A DNA stretch of 64,000 nt from Natrialba chahannaoensis JCM 10990. Lineage in GTDB: Archaea > Halobacteriota > Halobacteria > Halobacteriales > Natrialbaceae. Each line of letters opens with the position of its first letter. Positions within the stretch are counted from its first letter, which is position 1. This document shows positions 1 to 7,997 of the stretch, one piece after another. The notes beneath the pieces are model-generated. The model was not told the DNA's origin, did not search any database, and saw nothing but the letters and a program-made list of their open reading frames with translations. The stretch spans positions 161,989 to 225,988 of the forward strand of contig NZ_AOIN01000008.1 in the NCBI RefSeq assembly GCF_000337135.1. The letters are read 5' to 3'. The translations under genes and the position numbers were made by a program.

Positions 1-1
1 G

Positions 2-469
2 TTGCTGTTCGGTGAGGGCAGTGCCGGAGTCGAACGACTCCCAGAAGCTGTGGGCGTTGATCACCGTCACCATCGTGTCCAGTTCGTAGGTGCCGGTCGG
101 ATCGAACTCGGCGTCCTCGAAGCCCATCGCGAACGTCTGGGCGACCGGAATCGGCTCGGAGATACCGGACGATTCGACCAGCAGATAGTCGAATTCGCGT
201 CGCTCGGCGAGTCGACCAACTTCATCTAGCATGTCACCTCGCAGGCGACAGCAGATGCAGCCGTTGGATAACTCAATGATCTCCTCTTCACTGCCCAGGT
301 CCGACTGCTGGGCGACGTGCTCGGCGTCGACGTTCACCTCTCCCATGTCGTTAACGACGACGGCGACATCAAGGTCGTGCTCTGCAGTTAGTACGTGATT
401 CAAGACAGTCGTTTTTCCCGCACCGAGGCTGCCACTGAGGACGGTCACAGGAATAGGGTCGTCGGTCAT
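2..469 (-). CDS. G3E family GTPase (CobW/HypB-like metallochaperone), partial
   Basis: This is the N-terminal 156 residues of a G3E P-loop GTPase; the rest lies beyond the left edge. The visible protein has a Walker A loop (GSLGAGKTTVLNH), a VVNDMGEVNVD segment, the metal-binding NGCICC motif and ESSGISEP, all diagnostic of the CobW/YjiA/HypB class that delivers metals (Zn, Co or Ni) to proteins. The start at 469 gives MTDDPIPVTVLSG with the usual short lead into the P-loop. The gene is divergent from a NikR-like nickel regulator across a 110-bp AT-rich gap, which suggests nickel or another transition metal as substrate; that link is inference. Confidence 0.9.
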   Translation of the reverse strand, partial: MTDDPIPVTVLSGSLGAGKTTVLNHVLTAEHDLDVAVVVNDMGEVNVDAEHVAQQSDLGSEEEIIELSNGCICCRLRGDMLDEVGRLAERREFDYLLVESSGISEPIPVAQTFAMGFEDAEFDPTGTYELDTMVTVINAHSFWESFDSGTALTEQQ

Positions 470-494
470 GCGTCGGTTGTGAATAAGAACTCCT

Positions 495-554
495 GTATTG
501 TTAATACTAGTCATTACGTGCTGCTGTCTTATTGAATAACAAATACTAATATTT
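495..554. promoter_or_regulatory. divergent promoter region with three AT-rich palindromes
   Basis: The 110-bp gap between the G3E GTPase and the NikR-like gene holds three short interrupted palindromes: GTATTGTTAATAC at 495-507, TTATTGAATAA at 529-539 and AAATACTAATATTT at 541-554. The last lies 26-39 bp upstream of the nikR-like ATG, where a TATA box is expected. They are plausible operator sites for the adjacent ribbon-helix-helix regulator, but they do not match a NikR operator that I can name. Confidence 0.4.
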
Positions 555-579
555 ACTATAGAGATATTCACAACCACGG

Positions 580-1002
580 ATGCCCGTCATCAGCGTCTCC
601 ATGCCCGAAGAACTGATCGATCAACTCGATACTGTCGCCGAACGTCACGGGTACACGGGGCGAAGCGAAGTCGTCCGCGAGGGGTCACGAGCCCTGCTCA
701 CCGAATTTGAAGACGACCGTCTGGCGAACCAGCAACTCGCGGGAACCGTCAGCGTCTTCTCCGATTTCGAAACCCAACCTATCGAGCGACAGTTAACAAC
801 GCTCCGTCACGAATACGAGAGGAGCATCGCTTCGATCACCCACAGCCACGTCGGTGATTCCTGTCTCGACGTACTGGTACTCGAGACCGACCGCGACGAA
901 CTGGCGACAGTCGTTGGGAAACTTCGGGCAATTGACGGCGTCAAGACGGTGGAATACTCGCTGGTGCCGCTAGAAGGATCCGATAACTGCGGTTGCAGAT
1001 GA
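580..1002 (+). CDS. nikR: NikR-like nickel-responsive ribbon-helix-helix regulator
   Basis: 140-residue CopG/NikR family protein. The N-terminal ribbon-helix-helix (MPVISVSMPEELIDQLD, then GRSEVVREGSRALL) binds DNA. The C-terminal ACT-like domain carries the nickel-site pattern: H77, H88, H90 and C95 line up with E. coli NikR H76, H87, H89 and C95, with one residue fewer between the last His and the Cys. The protein ends in a small Cys-rich tail (NCGCR) not typical of the family. It is divergent from a G3E metallochaperone, consistent with control of metal homeostasis. The ATG is 26 bp downstream of an AT-rich box, so the transcript may be leaderless. Confidence 0.85.
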   Translation: MPVISVSMPEELIDQLDTVAERHGYTGRSEVVREGSRALLTEFEDDRLANQQLAGTVSVFSDFETQPIERQLTTLRHEYERSIASITHSHVGDSCLDVLVLETDRDELATVVGKLRAIDGVKTVEYSLVPLEGSDNCGCR

Positions 1003-1030
1003 ACTAACTAGACGACGAAAGTCGAAGAAG

Positions 1031-1103
1031 CGCCGAAGCCAGGACTCGAACCTGGGACAACCTCGTTAACAGCGAGGTGCTCTACCATCTGAGCTACTTC
1101 GGC
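1031..1103 (-). tRNA. tRNA-Asn (GTT)
   Basis: 73-nt cloverleaf on the minus strand. The acceptor stem GCCGAAG pairs with CTTCGGC, the anticodon stem is CCTCG/CGAGG with loop CTGTTAA giving anticodon GTT, and the T-arm contains GGTTCGAGTCC. Discriminator is G and CCA is not encoded. The transcript continues into CTTCTTCGAC, a trailer start also found behind the tRNA-Asp copies at 56.5-57.4 kb. Confidence 0.97.
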
Positions 1104-1199
1104 TCAACTCGTGATTGGAGGGTTCATTTGATAGGGCTTTCGTTTTCGCTTCCGGCGGTTCGACACCCTTTCACGCACCGCACGAGTAGATGCGGGAAA

Positions 1200-2669
1200 A
1201 TGAGCGACGAGGATGCAGACGCCGGCGCTGACGCAGTCGGCGGCGACCGTGATGCCGGCGGAACTCGAAACAAAGGCAACGGCAACGGCAACGGCAGCGA
1301 CAGCAGTGACGCTGCCAGCGACGAGTTCAACAGCATCGTCGCCACCGTCCGAGACCGCGTCGACCCCGACGAGGACGAACGCAAGCGACTGCGCGCAGTC
1401 GCCAATCGGCTCACCACCCGCGCCGAAGCCGCAGCGACCGAGCTATGCGACGACGCAGATGTCATCCAGGTCGGCTCCACCGCGAGAGGCACCTGGATCA
1501 GCGGCGACCGTGACATCGACGTCTTCGTTCGGTTCCCACCCGAACTCGACCGGGAGACACTCGAGTCCTACGGCCTCAAGGTCGGACACACCACCCTCCC
1601 CGACGGCCACGAGGAGTACGCTGAACACCCCTACGTCAAGGGCACCGTCGAGGGGTTCGACGTCGACGTTGTTCCTTGCTTTCGACTCGAGTCGGCTACC
1701 GAAATCAGGTCGGCCGTTGACCGAACGCCGTTCCACACGGAGTACCTGCGTCAGCGCCTCGACGACGACCTCGCCGCCGACGTGCGCATCACGAAGCAGT
1801 TCCTGAAGGGAATCGGTGCCTACGGCAGCGACCTCCGAACGCGTGGGTTCAGCGGGTACCTGACCGAACTGCTCGTCTGCGAGTACGGCGGCTTTCGGCC
1901 GTTCCTCCAGGCCGCCGCGGAGTGGCAGCCACCGGTCGAACTCGATCCCGAGGATCACGGCCGCGAAACCTTTGCCGACCCGCTCATCGTTATCGACCCT
2001 ACCGACCCCGACCGCAACGTCGCCGCAGTCTGCTCTCCCGAGAACGTCGCCCGACTCCAGCACTACGCCCGCGCGTTTCTCGACAAACCGGCACTCGAGT
2101 ACGTCGAGCCAGCCGACCCCGAGCCACTATCTGAGACAGTCCTTCGCGAGCACCTCGAGCAACGCCAGACGACACCGATTGCGATCCGGTTCGATGCGCC
2201 GGACCTCGTTGAAGACCAGCTCTACCCCCAGCTTCAGAAGTCGCTCGACGGAATCACACAGGGGCTCGACAATCGCGGCTTCGACGTCTTCCGCGCTGCG
2301 GCGTTCGCAGACGAGACGGCCGCCGTGTTCGCCGAACTCGCCGTCGCCGAGCGTCCCGCGGTCGAGCGCCACGACGGGCCGCCAGTCCACGTGCAGGGCC
2401 ACGCTGAGGGATTCTACGACGCGTACGCGGACGACCCCGAGGCCTATGGACCGTTCATCGACGGCGACCGCTACGTCACCGAGCGCAAGCGAGAGTTCAC
2501 GAGTGCAGCCACATTTCTGGAGAGCCAACGCCTTTTCGATGTCGGCCTCGGCGCACATGTCGAGACGGCACTCGAGTCCGACTACGAGGTGCTGGTGGGA
2601 GACGATGTGGCAGTGCTACTCGAGGAGTTCGGTCGCGAGCTCAGGACGTACTTCGAGCCGCGGCCGTGA
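1200..2669 (+). CDS. cca: CCA-adding tRNA nucleotidyltransferase (class I, archaeal)
   Basis: 489-residue class I CCA-adding enzyme, which adds CCA to tRNA 3' ends; the neighbouring tRNA-Asn lacks encoded CCA. The nucleotidyltransferase signature GSTARGTW (from G92) is followed by catalytic acidic residues in DRDIDVFV (D105, D107) and FDVDVVPCF (D154, D156). The start at 1200 follows tRNA-Asn by about 100 bp. Residues 1-45 form a Gly/Asn/Asp-rich low-complexity extension (GNKGNGNGNGSDSSD) absent from most homologues and probably disordered. The gene appears monocistronic. Confidence 0.95.
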   Translation: MSDEDADAGADAVGGDRDAGGTRNKGNGNGNGSDSSDAASDEFNSIVATVRDRVDPDEDERKRLRAVANRLTTRAEAAATELCDDADVIQVGSTARGTWISGDRDIDVFVRFPPELDRETLESYGLKVGHTTLPDGHEEYAEHPYVKGTVEGFDVDVVPCFRLESATEIRSAVDRTPFHTEYLRQRLDDDLAADVRITKQFLKGIGAYGSDLRTRGFSGYLTELLVCEYGGFRPFLQAAAEWQPPVELDPEDHGRETFADPLIVIDPTDPDRNVAAVCSPENVARLQHYARAFLDKPALEYVEPADPEPLSETVLREHLEQRQTTPIAIRFDAPDLVEDQLYPQLQKSLDGITQGLDNRGFDVFRAAAFADETAAVFAELAVAERPAVERHDGPPVHVQGHAEGFYDAYADDPEAYGPFIDGDRYVTERKREFTSAATFLESQRLFDVGLGAHVETALESDYEVLVGDDVAVLLEEFGRELRTYFEPRP

Positions 2670-2735
2670 GCGCGTCTCAAATCGCTACCAGTGGTAATTG
2701 ACACGCAGAGAACGAAACGTGGAGACACAGACAAG

Positions 2736-3764
2736 CTACAGTTCGATATCTACCTCGTGTTCTTCGAGAACCCCCTCGAGTACGTCTTCGACTGCCTCGT
2801 CGATCTCGGCGTCGTCGTCCGGCCCGATCGGTTCACGGCCGTCGAACGTCTCGTGGACGATCGAGACGCTGTCTGCGAGCACGTCCAGCCCGTACCCGCC
2901 TTCGAGGACGAACGCGAGCGGTGCATCCAGTTCGCCAGCAAGCGTCCGCACGCGATCGGTCAACAGCGCGTATGCCTCCGTCGAGAGCCGAATCCGAGAA
3001 ATCGGATCGTGGCGATGTGCGTCGAATCCTGCGCTGATGAGGAGGAGGTCCGGATCGAACGACTCGAGTGCGGTCGCGATGGGACCATCGAACGCGGCGA
3101 GGTAGCCCGCGTCGCTCGTACCGGCGGGCATCGGAATGTTCATCGTCGTCCCTGTACCATCACCGGAGCCGGTCTCCTCGATGTCGCCGGTGCCAGGATA
3201 GAGGCCCTGCTCGTGGACCGAGACGAAGAAAACGTCGTCGCGGTCCTCGAAAATATCCTGCGTACCGTTGCCGTGGTGAACATCCCAATCGATGATGGCG
3301 ACCCGGTCGACGTCGTACTCCTCGTGGTCGAGCGCGTGCTGGGCGGCGATGGCGACGTTGTTTGCGAAACAAAATCCCATCGCGTCGTCGGGGACAGCGT
3401 GGTGGCCCGGGGGCCGGCCAATCGCAAACGGCGTCTTACGACCTGAGTTACCCGCGAGGGCAGCGTCGACGGCCCAGCAGGCCTGTCCAGCGCTGGCACA
3501 GATCGCGTCCCAGGTCGCCTCAACCGCCGTCGTATCAGGATCCCAGTTCCCACCGCCGTCCGCACAGAAGTCTTTGACCGATTCGACGTAGTCGCGGTCG
3601 TGGACGGCCGCAATGTCGTCGATCGGACAGGGATCTGCCTCGACGTACTCGACGCCGTGTTTCTTCTTCAGGCGCTCTCGAATAGCACGCAGCCGGTCCG
3701 GCGACTCAGGATGGCGCGGACCGGGATCGTGTGCGAGGCAGGCCTCGCTGTAGCCGAATTGCAT
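2736..3764 (-). CDS. histone deacetylase family protein (HdaI/AcuC type)
   Basis: 342-residue arginase/deacetylase-fold enzyme, a zinc-dependent deacylase of class I/II HDAC and AcuC type. Catalytic features are intact: GRPPGHHA (H121-H122), DWDVHHGNG (zinc ligands D161 and H163), SAGFDAHRHDP (ligand D248) and EGGYG (catalytic Tyr291). It is the third gene of a minus-strand operon behind RPA and the doublet histone, with only 6 bp to the histone stop. Possible substrates include acetylated chromatin or metabolic proteins; the histone context is suggestive but does not prove histone is the target. Confidence 0.93.
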   Translation of the reverse strand: MQFGYSEACLAHDPGPRHPESPDRLRAIRERLKKKHGVEYVEADPCPIDDIAAVHDRDYVESVKDFCADGGGNWDPDTTAVEATWDAICASAGQACWAVDAALAGNSGRKTPFAIGRPPGHHAVPDDAMGFCFANNVAIAAQHALDHEEYDVDRVAIIDWDVHHGNGTQDIFEDRDDVFFVSVHEQGLYPGTGDIEETGSGDGTGTTMNIPMPAGTSDAGYLAAFDGPIATALESFDPDLLLISAGFDAHRHDPISRIRLSTEAYALLTDRVRTLAGELDAPLAFVLEGGYGLDVLADSVSIVHETFDGREPIGPDDDAEIDEAVEDVLEGVLEEHEVDIEL

Positions 3765-3770
3765 CTGCTG

Positions 3771-4202
3771 TCACTCGAACAGCGAGAAGTACGTCTCGAT
3801 GTCGTCGTCGATGATCGTGCGCCGATCCGCGTGGTGTGCAAGAATCGCCGCCGCACCCGCAACGTTGTCGGCATAATCCTCGAGAATGTCCGCGAGCGCG
3901 ACACGAGCGTCCATCGAGACACGATACTGATCCTCAATCTCCAGTCTGGCGATCCGGTCGACCGGCGCGACTGGTAACTCGAGTTCGTTCTTGTCGACGA
4001 CAGTTTCGACGCCGAAATCAGCGGCCATCAGCGTCTTTCGGCCGTCGTCGGTTGCGCATTCGGCGGCGTCGATCGCGAGTTCGCTCCCGTGGTCCTGGAT
4101 CCGAGCTGCGAGTTCCTGGGACGCATCGGCACTCACCCGAAGCTCGCCCGCGTTCCGGCGGATGATTGTATCCACGGGGGCGAACGGGAGTTCGACGTTC
4201 AT
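3771..4202 (-). CDS. archaeal doublet histone (two fused histone folds)
   Basis: 143-residue protein made of two tandem histone folds in one chain, the arrangement typical of haloarchaeal histones. Fold 1 starts at LPFAPVDTIIRRNAG and fold 2 repeats the pattern at LPVAPVDRIARLEIED, ending ADRRTIIDDDIETYFSLFE. It is acidic, unlike the basic histones of methanogens. The ATG at 4202 places fold 1 at residue 4; longer upstream readings run into sequence with no histone similarity. It lies 64 bp behind the RPA gene and 6 bp before the deacetylase gene on the same strand. Confidence 0.93.
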   Translation of the reverse strand: MNVELPFAPVDTIIRRNAGELRVSADASQELAARIQDHGSELAIDAAECATDDGRKTLMAADFGVETVVDKNELELPVAPVDRIARLEIEDQYRVSMDARVALADILEDYADNVAGAAAILAHHADRRTIIDDDIETYFSLFE

Positions 4203-4266
4203 ACCATCATAGGTGAAGCTAACGCCCTTAACGCTTTTCCTCGCCGCTTGGAAGCGCAAGGACTGC

Positions 4267-5739
4267 TTAGAACACGTCGTTTGCATCGAGGCGGCCGTCC
4301 CGGACGACACCCCGTGCGGTGACCTCCTCACCCAGTCCCACATCGACATCGGTGTCGACGCTCATCGTCGTCTCGCCGTCGTCGAGGACGACCGGACTGC
4401 CAGCCTGGACGACGACGCCAGTGAATTCGGTTTCTTCGCCCTCGCCGTTTCCGTTCCCGGTTCCGGTTCCGGTTGCATCTTCGGCTTCGGTAACTGCCGT
4501 CGTGGTCGCTCCATCACTACCCCCGCTCGACGCGTCCGACGTCTCGGCATCGTCGGACGCACCGCCCGCAAACGCACCGAGCCCCGCGTTCTCGTCGTCA
4601 CCACCGCTCTCGTCGCCGCCCGTCGTGCGCTCAGACTCGGACTCGAGTACCGTAATCGTCGACTGCCAGCCTGCGGAGGCTTCGAGGTCGTCCTGCCACC
4701 CGTCCTGAATCTCGACGTCGCCGAGTGCAACTTCATCCCCAGGACCAATGTCCACATCTGCCTTCTCGCCCCAGAGCGCGACGCGAATGTCGCCGGTCGC
4801 GTCCTGGACACGGATGTTCCGGACCTGCCCTTCAGAGCCGTCGTCACGGTCGAACGTCCGTTTCGGGTCCGCCGAGCGGACGACGCCGGCGAGGTCGACC
4901 TCCTGTCCGATTTCGATGGACTCGATAGACGTACTCTCCGGGACGTACTCGACCTCGGCGTCGACTTCCTCAACTGCGCCACGGTTGCCGACGTGGAGTT
5001 CGAGACTGCCGTCGCGTTCCTTGACGTAACCGTCGACAACCTCGACGGTCGTCCCGGTCTCGATTTCGGTCGCGAGATCGGCCTGCTCGTCCCACAGCGT
5101 TACGCGGACGCGGCCGGTCGAGTCGCCAAGGACGAGATTCGAAACCTTGCCCTCGGAGCCGTCGTCGCGGTCGAACGTGCGGACAGTGCCCGTATCCAGC
5201 ACCAGCCCGACGAGATTGACGTTCGAAAGACCGAGGGAGAGGCTCTCGACAGTGTGTGTGTCCGACACCTGCACGTCGACCTCGGTGTCCGGATCCGGTT
5301 CGACCTCGTCGACACTGACCTCGACGCCGCTGAAACCGTCCTTCGGCCGGCCTTTGATCCGTAGCACCTGTCCCTCCTCGAGTTCTCCGAGTGCGGCTTC
5401 GGCGTGTTCGTCCCAGAACGCCGCGCGCACGGAGCCAGTTTCGTCAGCCACTTCGACGTTGACGACCTGTCCGTCTTCGTCCTCCCCGTCGCGTTCGAAG
5501 GTGCGACGCTCACCGATCGAGAGCACCTTGGCGACGAATTTCGCCACCTCCATGCCGGGTTCGATGTCGGCGATGCCGCCGACCTCACTCTCGCCGATTT
5601 CGTGGGCGATCAGCATCGCGGCGGTTTCCTCGTCCGCGAGCCCCCCCATCTGCTCGACTTTTTCCTCGACGGCCTCGCGAAACTCTTCGAGAGAAACGTC
5701 GGCTTCGAGATCCTCGTAGACGCCCTCGATATCGCTCAT
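4267..5739 (-). CDS. replication protein A / multi-OB-fold ssDNA-binding protein
   Basis: 490-residue single-stranded DNA-binding protein. After an acidic helical N-terminus (about residues 1-65) there are three OB folds in series, each with the recurring pattern of a TFDRDDGSEG strand followed by a VRV.LW(D/G)E strand, at about 70-160, 180-270 and 285-370. A Thr/Gly/Asp-rich linker (about 370-435) leads to a fourth small OB-like domain (TEFTGVVVQAG to LDANDVF). Start at 5739 gives MSDIEGVYEDLEADVS. This is the Rpa2-like class of haloarchaeal RPA. It leads the operon with the histone and deacetylase genes. Confidence 0.9.
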   Translation of the reverse strand: MSDIEGVYEDLEADVSLEEFREAVEEKVEQMGGLADEETAAMLIAHEIGESEVGGIADIEPGMEVAKFVAKVLSIGERRTFERDGEDEDGQVVNVEVADETGSVRAAFWDEHAEAALGELEEGQVLRIKGRPKDGFSGVEVSVDEVEPDPDTEVDVQVSDTHTVESLSLGLSNVNLVGLVLDTGTVRTFDRDDGSEGKVSNLVLGDSTGRVRVTLWDEQADLATEIETGTTVEVVDGYVKERDGSLELHVGNRGAVEEVDAEVEYVPESTSIESIEIGQEVDLAGVVRSADPKRTFDRDDGSEGQVRNIRVQDATGDIRVALWGEKADVDIGPGDEVALGDVEIQDGWQDDLEASAGWQSTITVLESESERTTGGDESGGDDENAGLGAFAGGASDDAETSDASSGGSDGATTTAVTEAEDATGTGTGNGNGEGEETEFTGVVVQAGSPVVLDDGETTMSVDTDVDVGLGEEVTARGVVRDGRLDANDVF

Positions 5740-6208
5740 TCTATGCTCGTGCATGCGTAGCCCGCGCATAAGCGTTATCCATTCGATGTGAGCAATGTGT
5801 GTGACTGGCGCGATATGCGCGTGAAGACCGTTGCCCGTAGCGGTCTGTGCTCGACACAACGCCCGCGCCTGATTCGAAAGCGTTGCCGGACACCTCGAAC
5901 GGACCACTCTCCTCAAGTACCTCACGCGCGCCGGACCCAACTCGAGTTCGAGTCCACCTCGTCTCGATTCCCTGTGTCATCGTGATCACCGCATGTTGGG
6001 CCTGTCATCCTATTTGAATGTGAGCCAGTCATCGATTGGGACCGGTACTCGAGTACAGGTGTTCGTGCTGCCGCCAGCGCGGTTTGGGGTGGGTCGAAAC
6101 GCGGAATGGTGTCGTGGGTGAGTCAGACAGGCACAATCGGCCGAAACAGGCCCGTTCGCCGGTTACTTTCGAAAGGGCTTTAATGTCCACGCGGCTACGA
6201 AGAGATGA
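5740..6208. other. non-coding gap between RPA operon and tRNA-Arg
   Basis: No credible gene. The left end should hold the RPA operon promoter. The right end holds the tRNA-Arg promoter: GAAAGGG followed by CTTTAATG at 6178-6185, about 25-30 bp upstream of the tRNA start, a good BRE/TATA arrangement. A perfect 12-bp palindrome GTACTCGAGTAC lies at 6045-6056. Confidence 0.6.
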
Positions 6209-6281
6209 GTCCTGATAGGGTAGTGGACTATCCTCTTGGCTTGCGGAGCCAGGGACCGGAGTTCAAATCTCCGTCAGGACG
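6209..6281 (+). tRNA. tRNA-Arg (GCG)
   Basis: 73-nt tRNA. Acceptor GTCCTGA pairs with TCAGGAC, D-stem GGGT/ATCC, anticodon stem TTGGC/GCCAG with loop TTGCGGA giving anticodon GCG, and T-arm CGGAG-TTCAAAT-CTCCG. Discriminator G, no encoded CCA. Its last 23 bp recur exactly downstream at 6409-6431, and the last 13 bp recur at 6521-6533. Confidence 0.95.
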
Positions 6282-6536
6282 CTTTTCCGAACACAACAAC
6301 GACGAGCGGAGCGAGTCGTCCGTGTTCGGAAAACGGACCCGGAAGATTTGAGCAGACAAGTTGCAGCCCGGAACGGCGCTTTGCGCCGCACGCCCGGAAC
6401 ATCTTGGCGAGTTCAAATCTCCGTCAGGACGCTCACTTATCGCGGACGCTTCACATTGCTCAGTGCCTGCTCTTGTGTTCGGTCCTGATGTACCCAACGC
6501 TCGCTACCGCTCGCGTTGGACTCCGTCAGGACGCTT
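6282..6536 (+). repeat. array of tRNA-Arg 3'-end copies with hairpin spacers
   Basis: Two units follow tRNA-Arg. Unit 1 (150 bp) holds a nested hairpin, with outer arms TTTTCCGAACAC (6283-6294) and GTGTTCGGAAAA (6322-6333) and inner arms GACGA/TCGTC. It then has an inverted T-arm fragment GGAAGATTTGAGC (6341-6353), a CGGCGC-TTT-GCGCCG hairpin (6374-6388), and an exact 23-bp copy of the tRNA 3' end (6409-6431). Unit 2 (102 bp) ends with CTCCGTCAGGACG (6521-6533). It also contains GTCCTGA at 6482-6488, which can pair with TCAGGAC at 6526-6532 around a CCAACGC/GCGTTGG stem, rebuilding an acceptor-like helix. The layout parallels the tRNA-Asp arrays at 56.5-57.5 kb. Confidence 0.85.
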
Positions 6537-6697
6537 CTGTCCACAATAAGTGGTTCTAAAACGGGCCAGACGGAGAACACATCTAGTCTGTTCACACCCT
6601 TTCGAATATCCATTAGTTATTTCCTAAACTAGTAAAACACAGATTGAATTTAGACAGTTTTTTATGAGGCGGTGTGGCCCATTTTCCAAGAAGTGGG

Positions 6698-7000
6698 ATG
6701 GATTCGAAAGTACACCAACGGACGAACTCGACTGCAGGATCAACAGCAATGGCACAGTACGACTACGATACCAACCACACCGCGTCGCTCGCGGTGGTTG
6801 AGGCAGTTTCGACAGTTGCTGACTGCGATCCGACCGCACTGCCACCACTGTACGACACCATCGATCCGGATGCACTCGATGCACTCTTCTCGGAACAGAC
6901 TGCAGCCGATGTCCGGCCGGAAGTCTCGTTTACTTATAACCAGTACGACGTGACGATCACTCAAACCGAAACAAAGCTCTCTGTCGAACTAACGCAGTGA
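6698..7000 (+). CDS. HalOD1 output-domain protein
   Basis: 100-residue protein whose core (TASLAVVEAVSTVADCDPTALPPLYDTIDPDALDALF to VSFTYNQYDVTI) matches the HalOD1 domain, a small output module widespread in haloarchaea, often stand-alone or fused to receiver domains; its biochemical role is not established. The start at 6698 is preferred because the box GTTTTTTATG lies about 35 bp upstream, fitting a leaderless message. An alternative ATG at 6749 gives an 83-residue protein starting MAQYDYDTNH. No operon partner is adjacent. Confidence 0.8.
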   Translation: MDSKVHQRTNSTAGSTAMAQYDYDTNHTASLAVVEAVSTVADCDPTALPPLYDTIDPDALDALFSEQTAADVRPEVSFTYNQYDVTITQTETKLSVELTQ

Positions 7001-7345
7001 GGCGTACCTGACACTCCGTTTTCCAACTCAGCTCGTCGATCGGTGTTTGCCGTCATCGTCCTGCTGAGACGGCTGTCGTCCGTCACGTTTGTGTCGACCA
7101 AGGTTTTGAATCGCATCGTGAGCGATAGTCGCCACTGAAAGTCAGTGCACACCTGATCGCCAGACGGATCGGCGATCAGTGTGTAAACCGGTTCAGTTGT
7201 TACTATCGGATAACAGACCATGTGACAGTACAACCTGCCGGGCTGCACAGACCACCTGGTAGACACCACAGTTCACACCACGGATCGCACAACACGCAGA
7301 ATACATTACAAACATCTCACCGAAACCTACCGGTCAGCGCGAAAA
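7001..7345. other. non-coding gap with a stable hairpin
   Basis: No credible gene. It contains a 9-bp perfect stem CTGATCGCC (7153-7161) / GGCGATCAG (7171-7179), flanked by ACAC/GTGT that can extend it past a bulged C. No T-run follows, so a terminator role is not obvious. The right end carries the T-run that should end the RNase P RNA transcript (minus strand). Confidence 0.4.
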
Positions 7346-7838
7346 AGTGGTGAGAGGAGTAAGCCCCCTTCTGTTCATCCCGGCATTCGGCTAAGCGTCC
7401 ACGCCGTCACGGCAAGGCCGTGGGTGTTCGGGCTACCACGACGTGGACTTGCACCGGTGAGGGTTCGCCGTTCCATCGCTCCTCGGCCGTCTCTGTGTGG
7501 TCGATCGTGACGAGCACGACCCACGGTTTCGAACCGTGAACGCCGACCACACACCGCTCGGCGGCTCGCGCGCCGGAGGCGCTCCGAGTCGCCCTCCCTC
7601 TGCGGGTCAACTCCCCTTCCTCTCGGTCGGGTTCGCTCGCATCATCGGTCGGGCCGAGACGTGTCGTTTCTGTTCCAGAGCCAGCGGTCTCCCGCTCCGG
7701 ACTTGCGTCCGGTCACCTGCCCGAACAGGTGGGGGGACTTTCCTCGCGAGCGTGGGGCGTCTCGAAGAGACGGTCCACGTTGCACAGCCATCCTGTTGCC
7801 AGGATAGCCGCCGCGGCAGCCAGGCTCTCTCTCCACCG
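7346..7838 (-). ncRNA. rnpB: RNase P RNA
   Basis: Minus-strand RNA of about 490 nt with the two universal RNase P RNA signatures. The CR-I sequence GAGGAAAGTCC is in the 5' third (near 7735-7746) and CR-V ACAGAAGGGGGCTTAC is near the 3' end (7360-7375). The 5' strand GGTGGAGAGAG and the 3' strand CTCTCACCAC form helix P1 and define the ends given. A TTTTT run follows the 3' end. An ACTTATTC box about 25 bp upstream of 7838 is a likely TATA element. This is the catalytic RNA that matures tRNA 5' ends. Confidence 0.95.
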
Positions 7839-7997
7839 TTTCTAGGTGCTAGTGTGGAATAAGTCCCTCGGTCGAACCCACAGTCGACAGACAGTTGATC
7901 ACACCCAATCGTATTACAAATCCAACGGTACTACCCAGTGGTTTGACCTTCGAAACGAATGGAAGCGTTTTAGGACGACTGTCTCATGTACACGTGT

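Noticed and set aside
7407-7836. Open frames within 7.4-7.84 kb on either strand
   Set aside because: The interval is RNase P RNA, shown by the CR-I and CR-V signatures.
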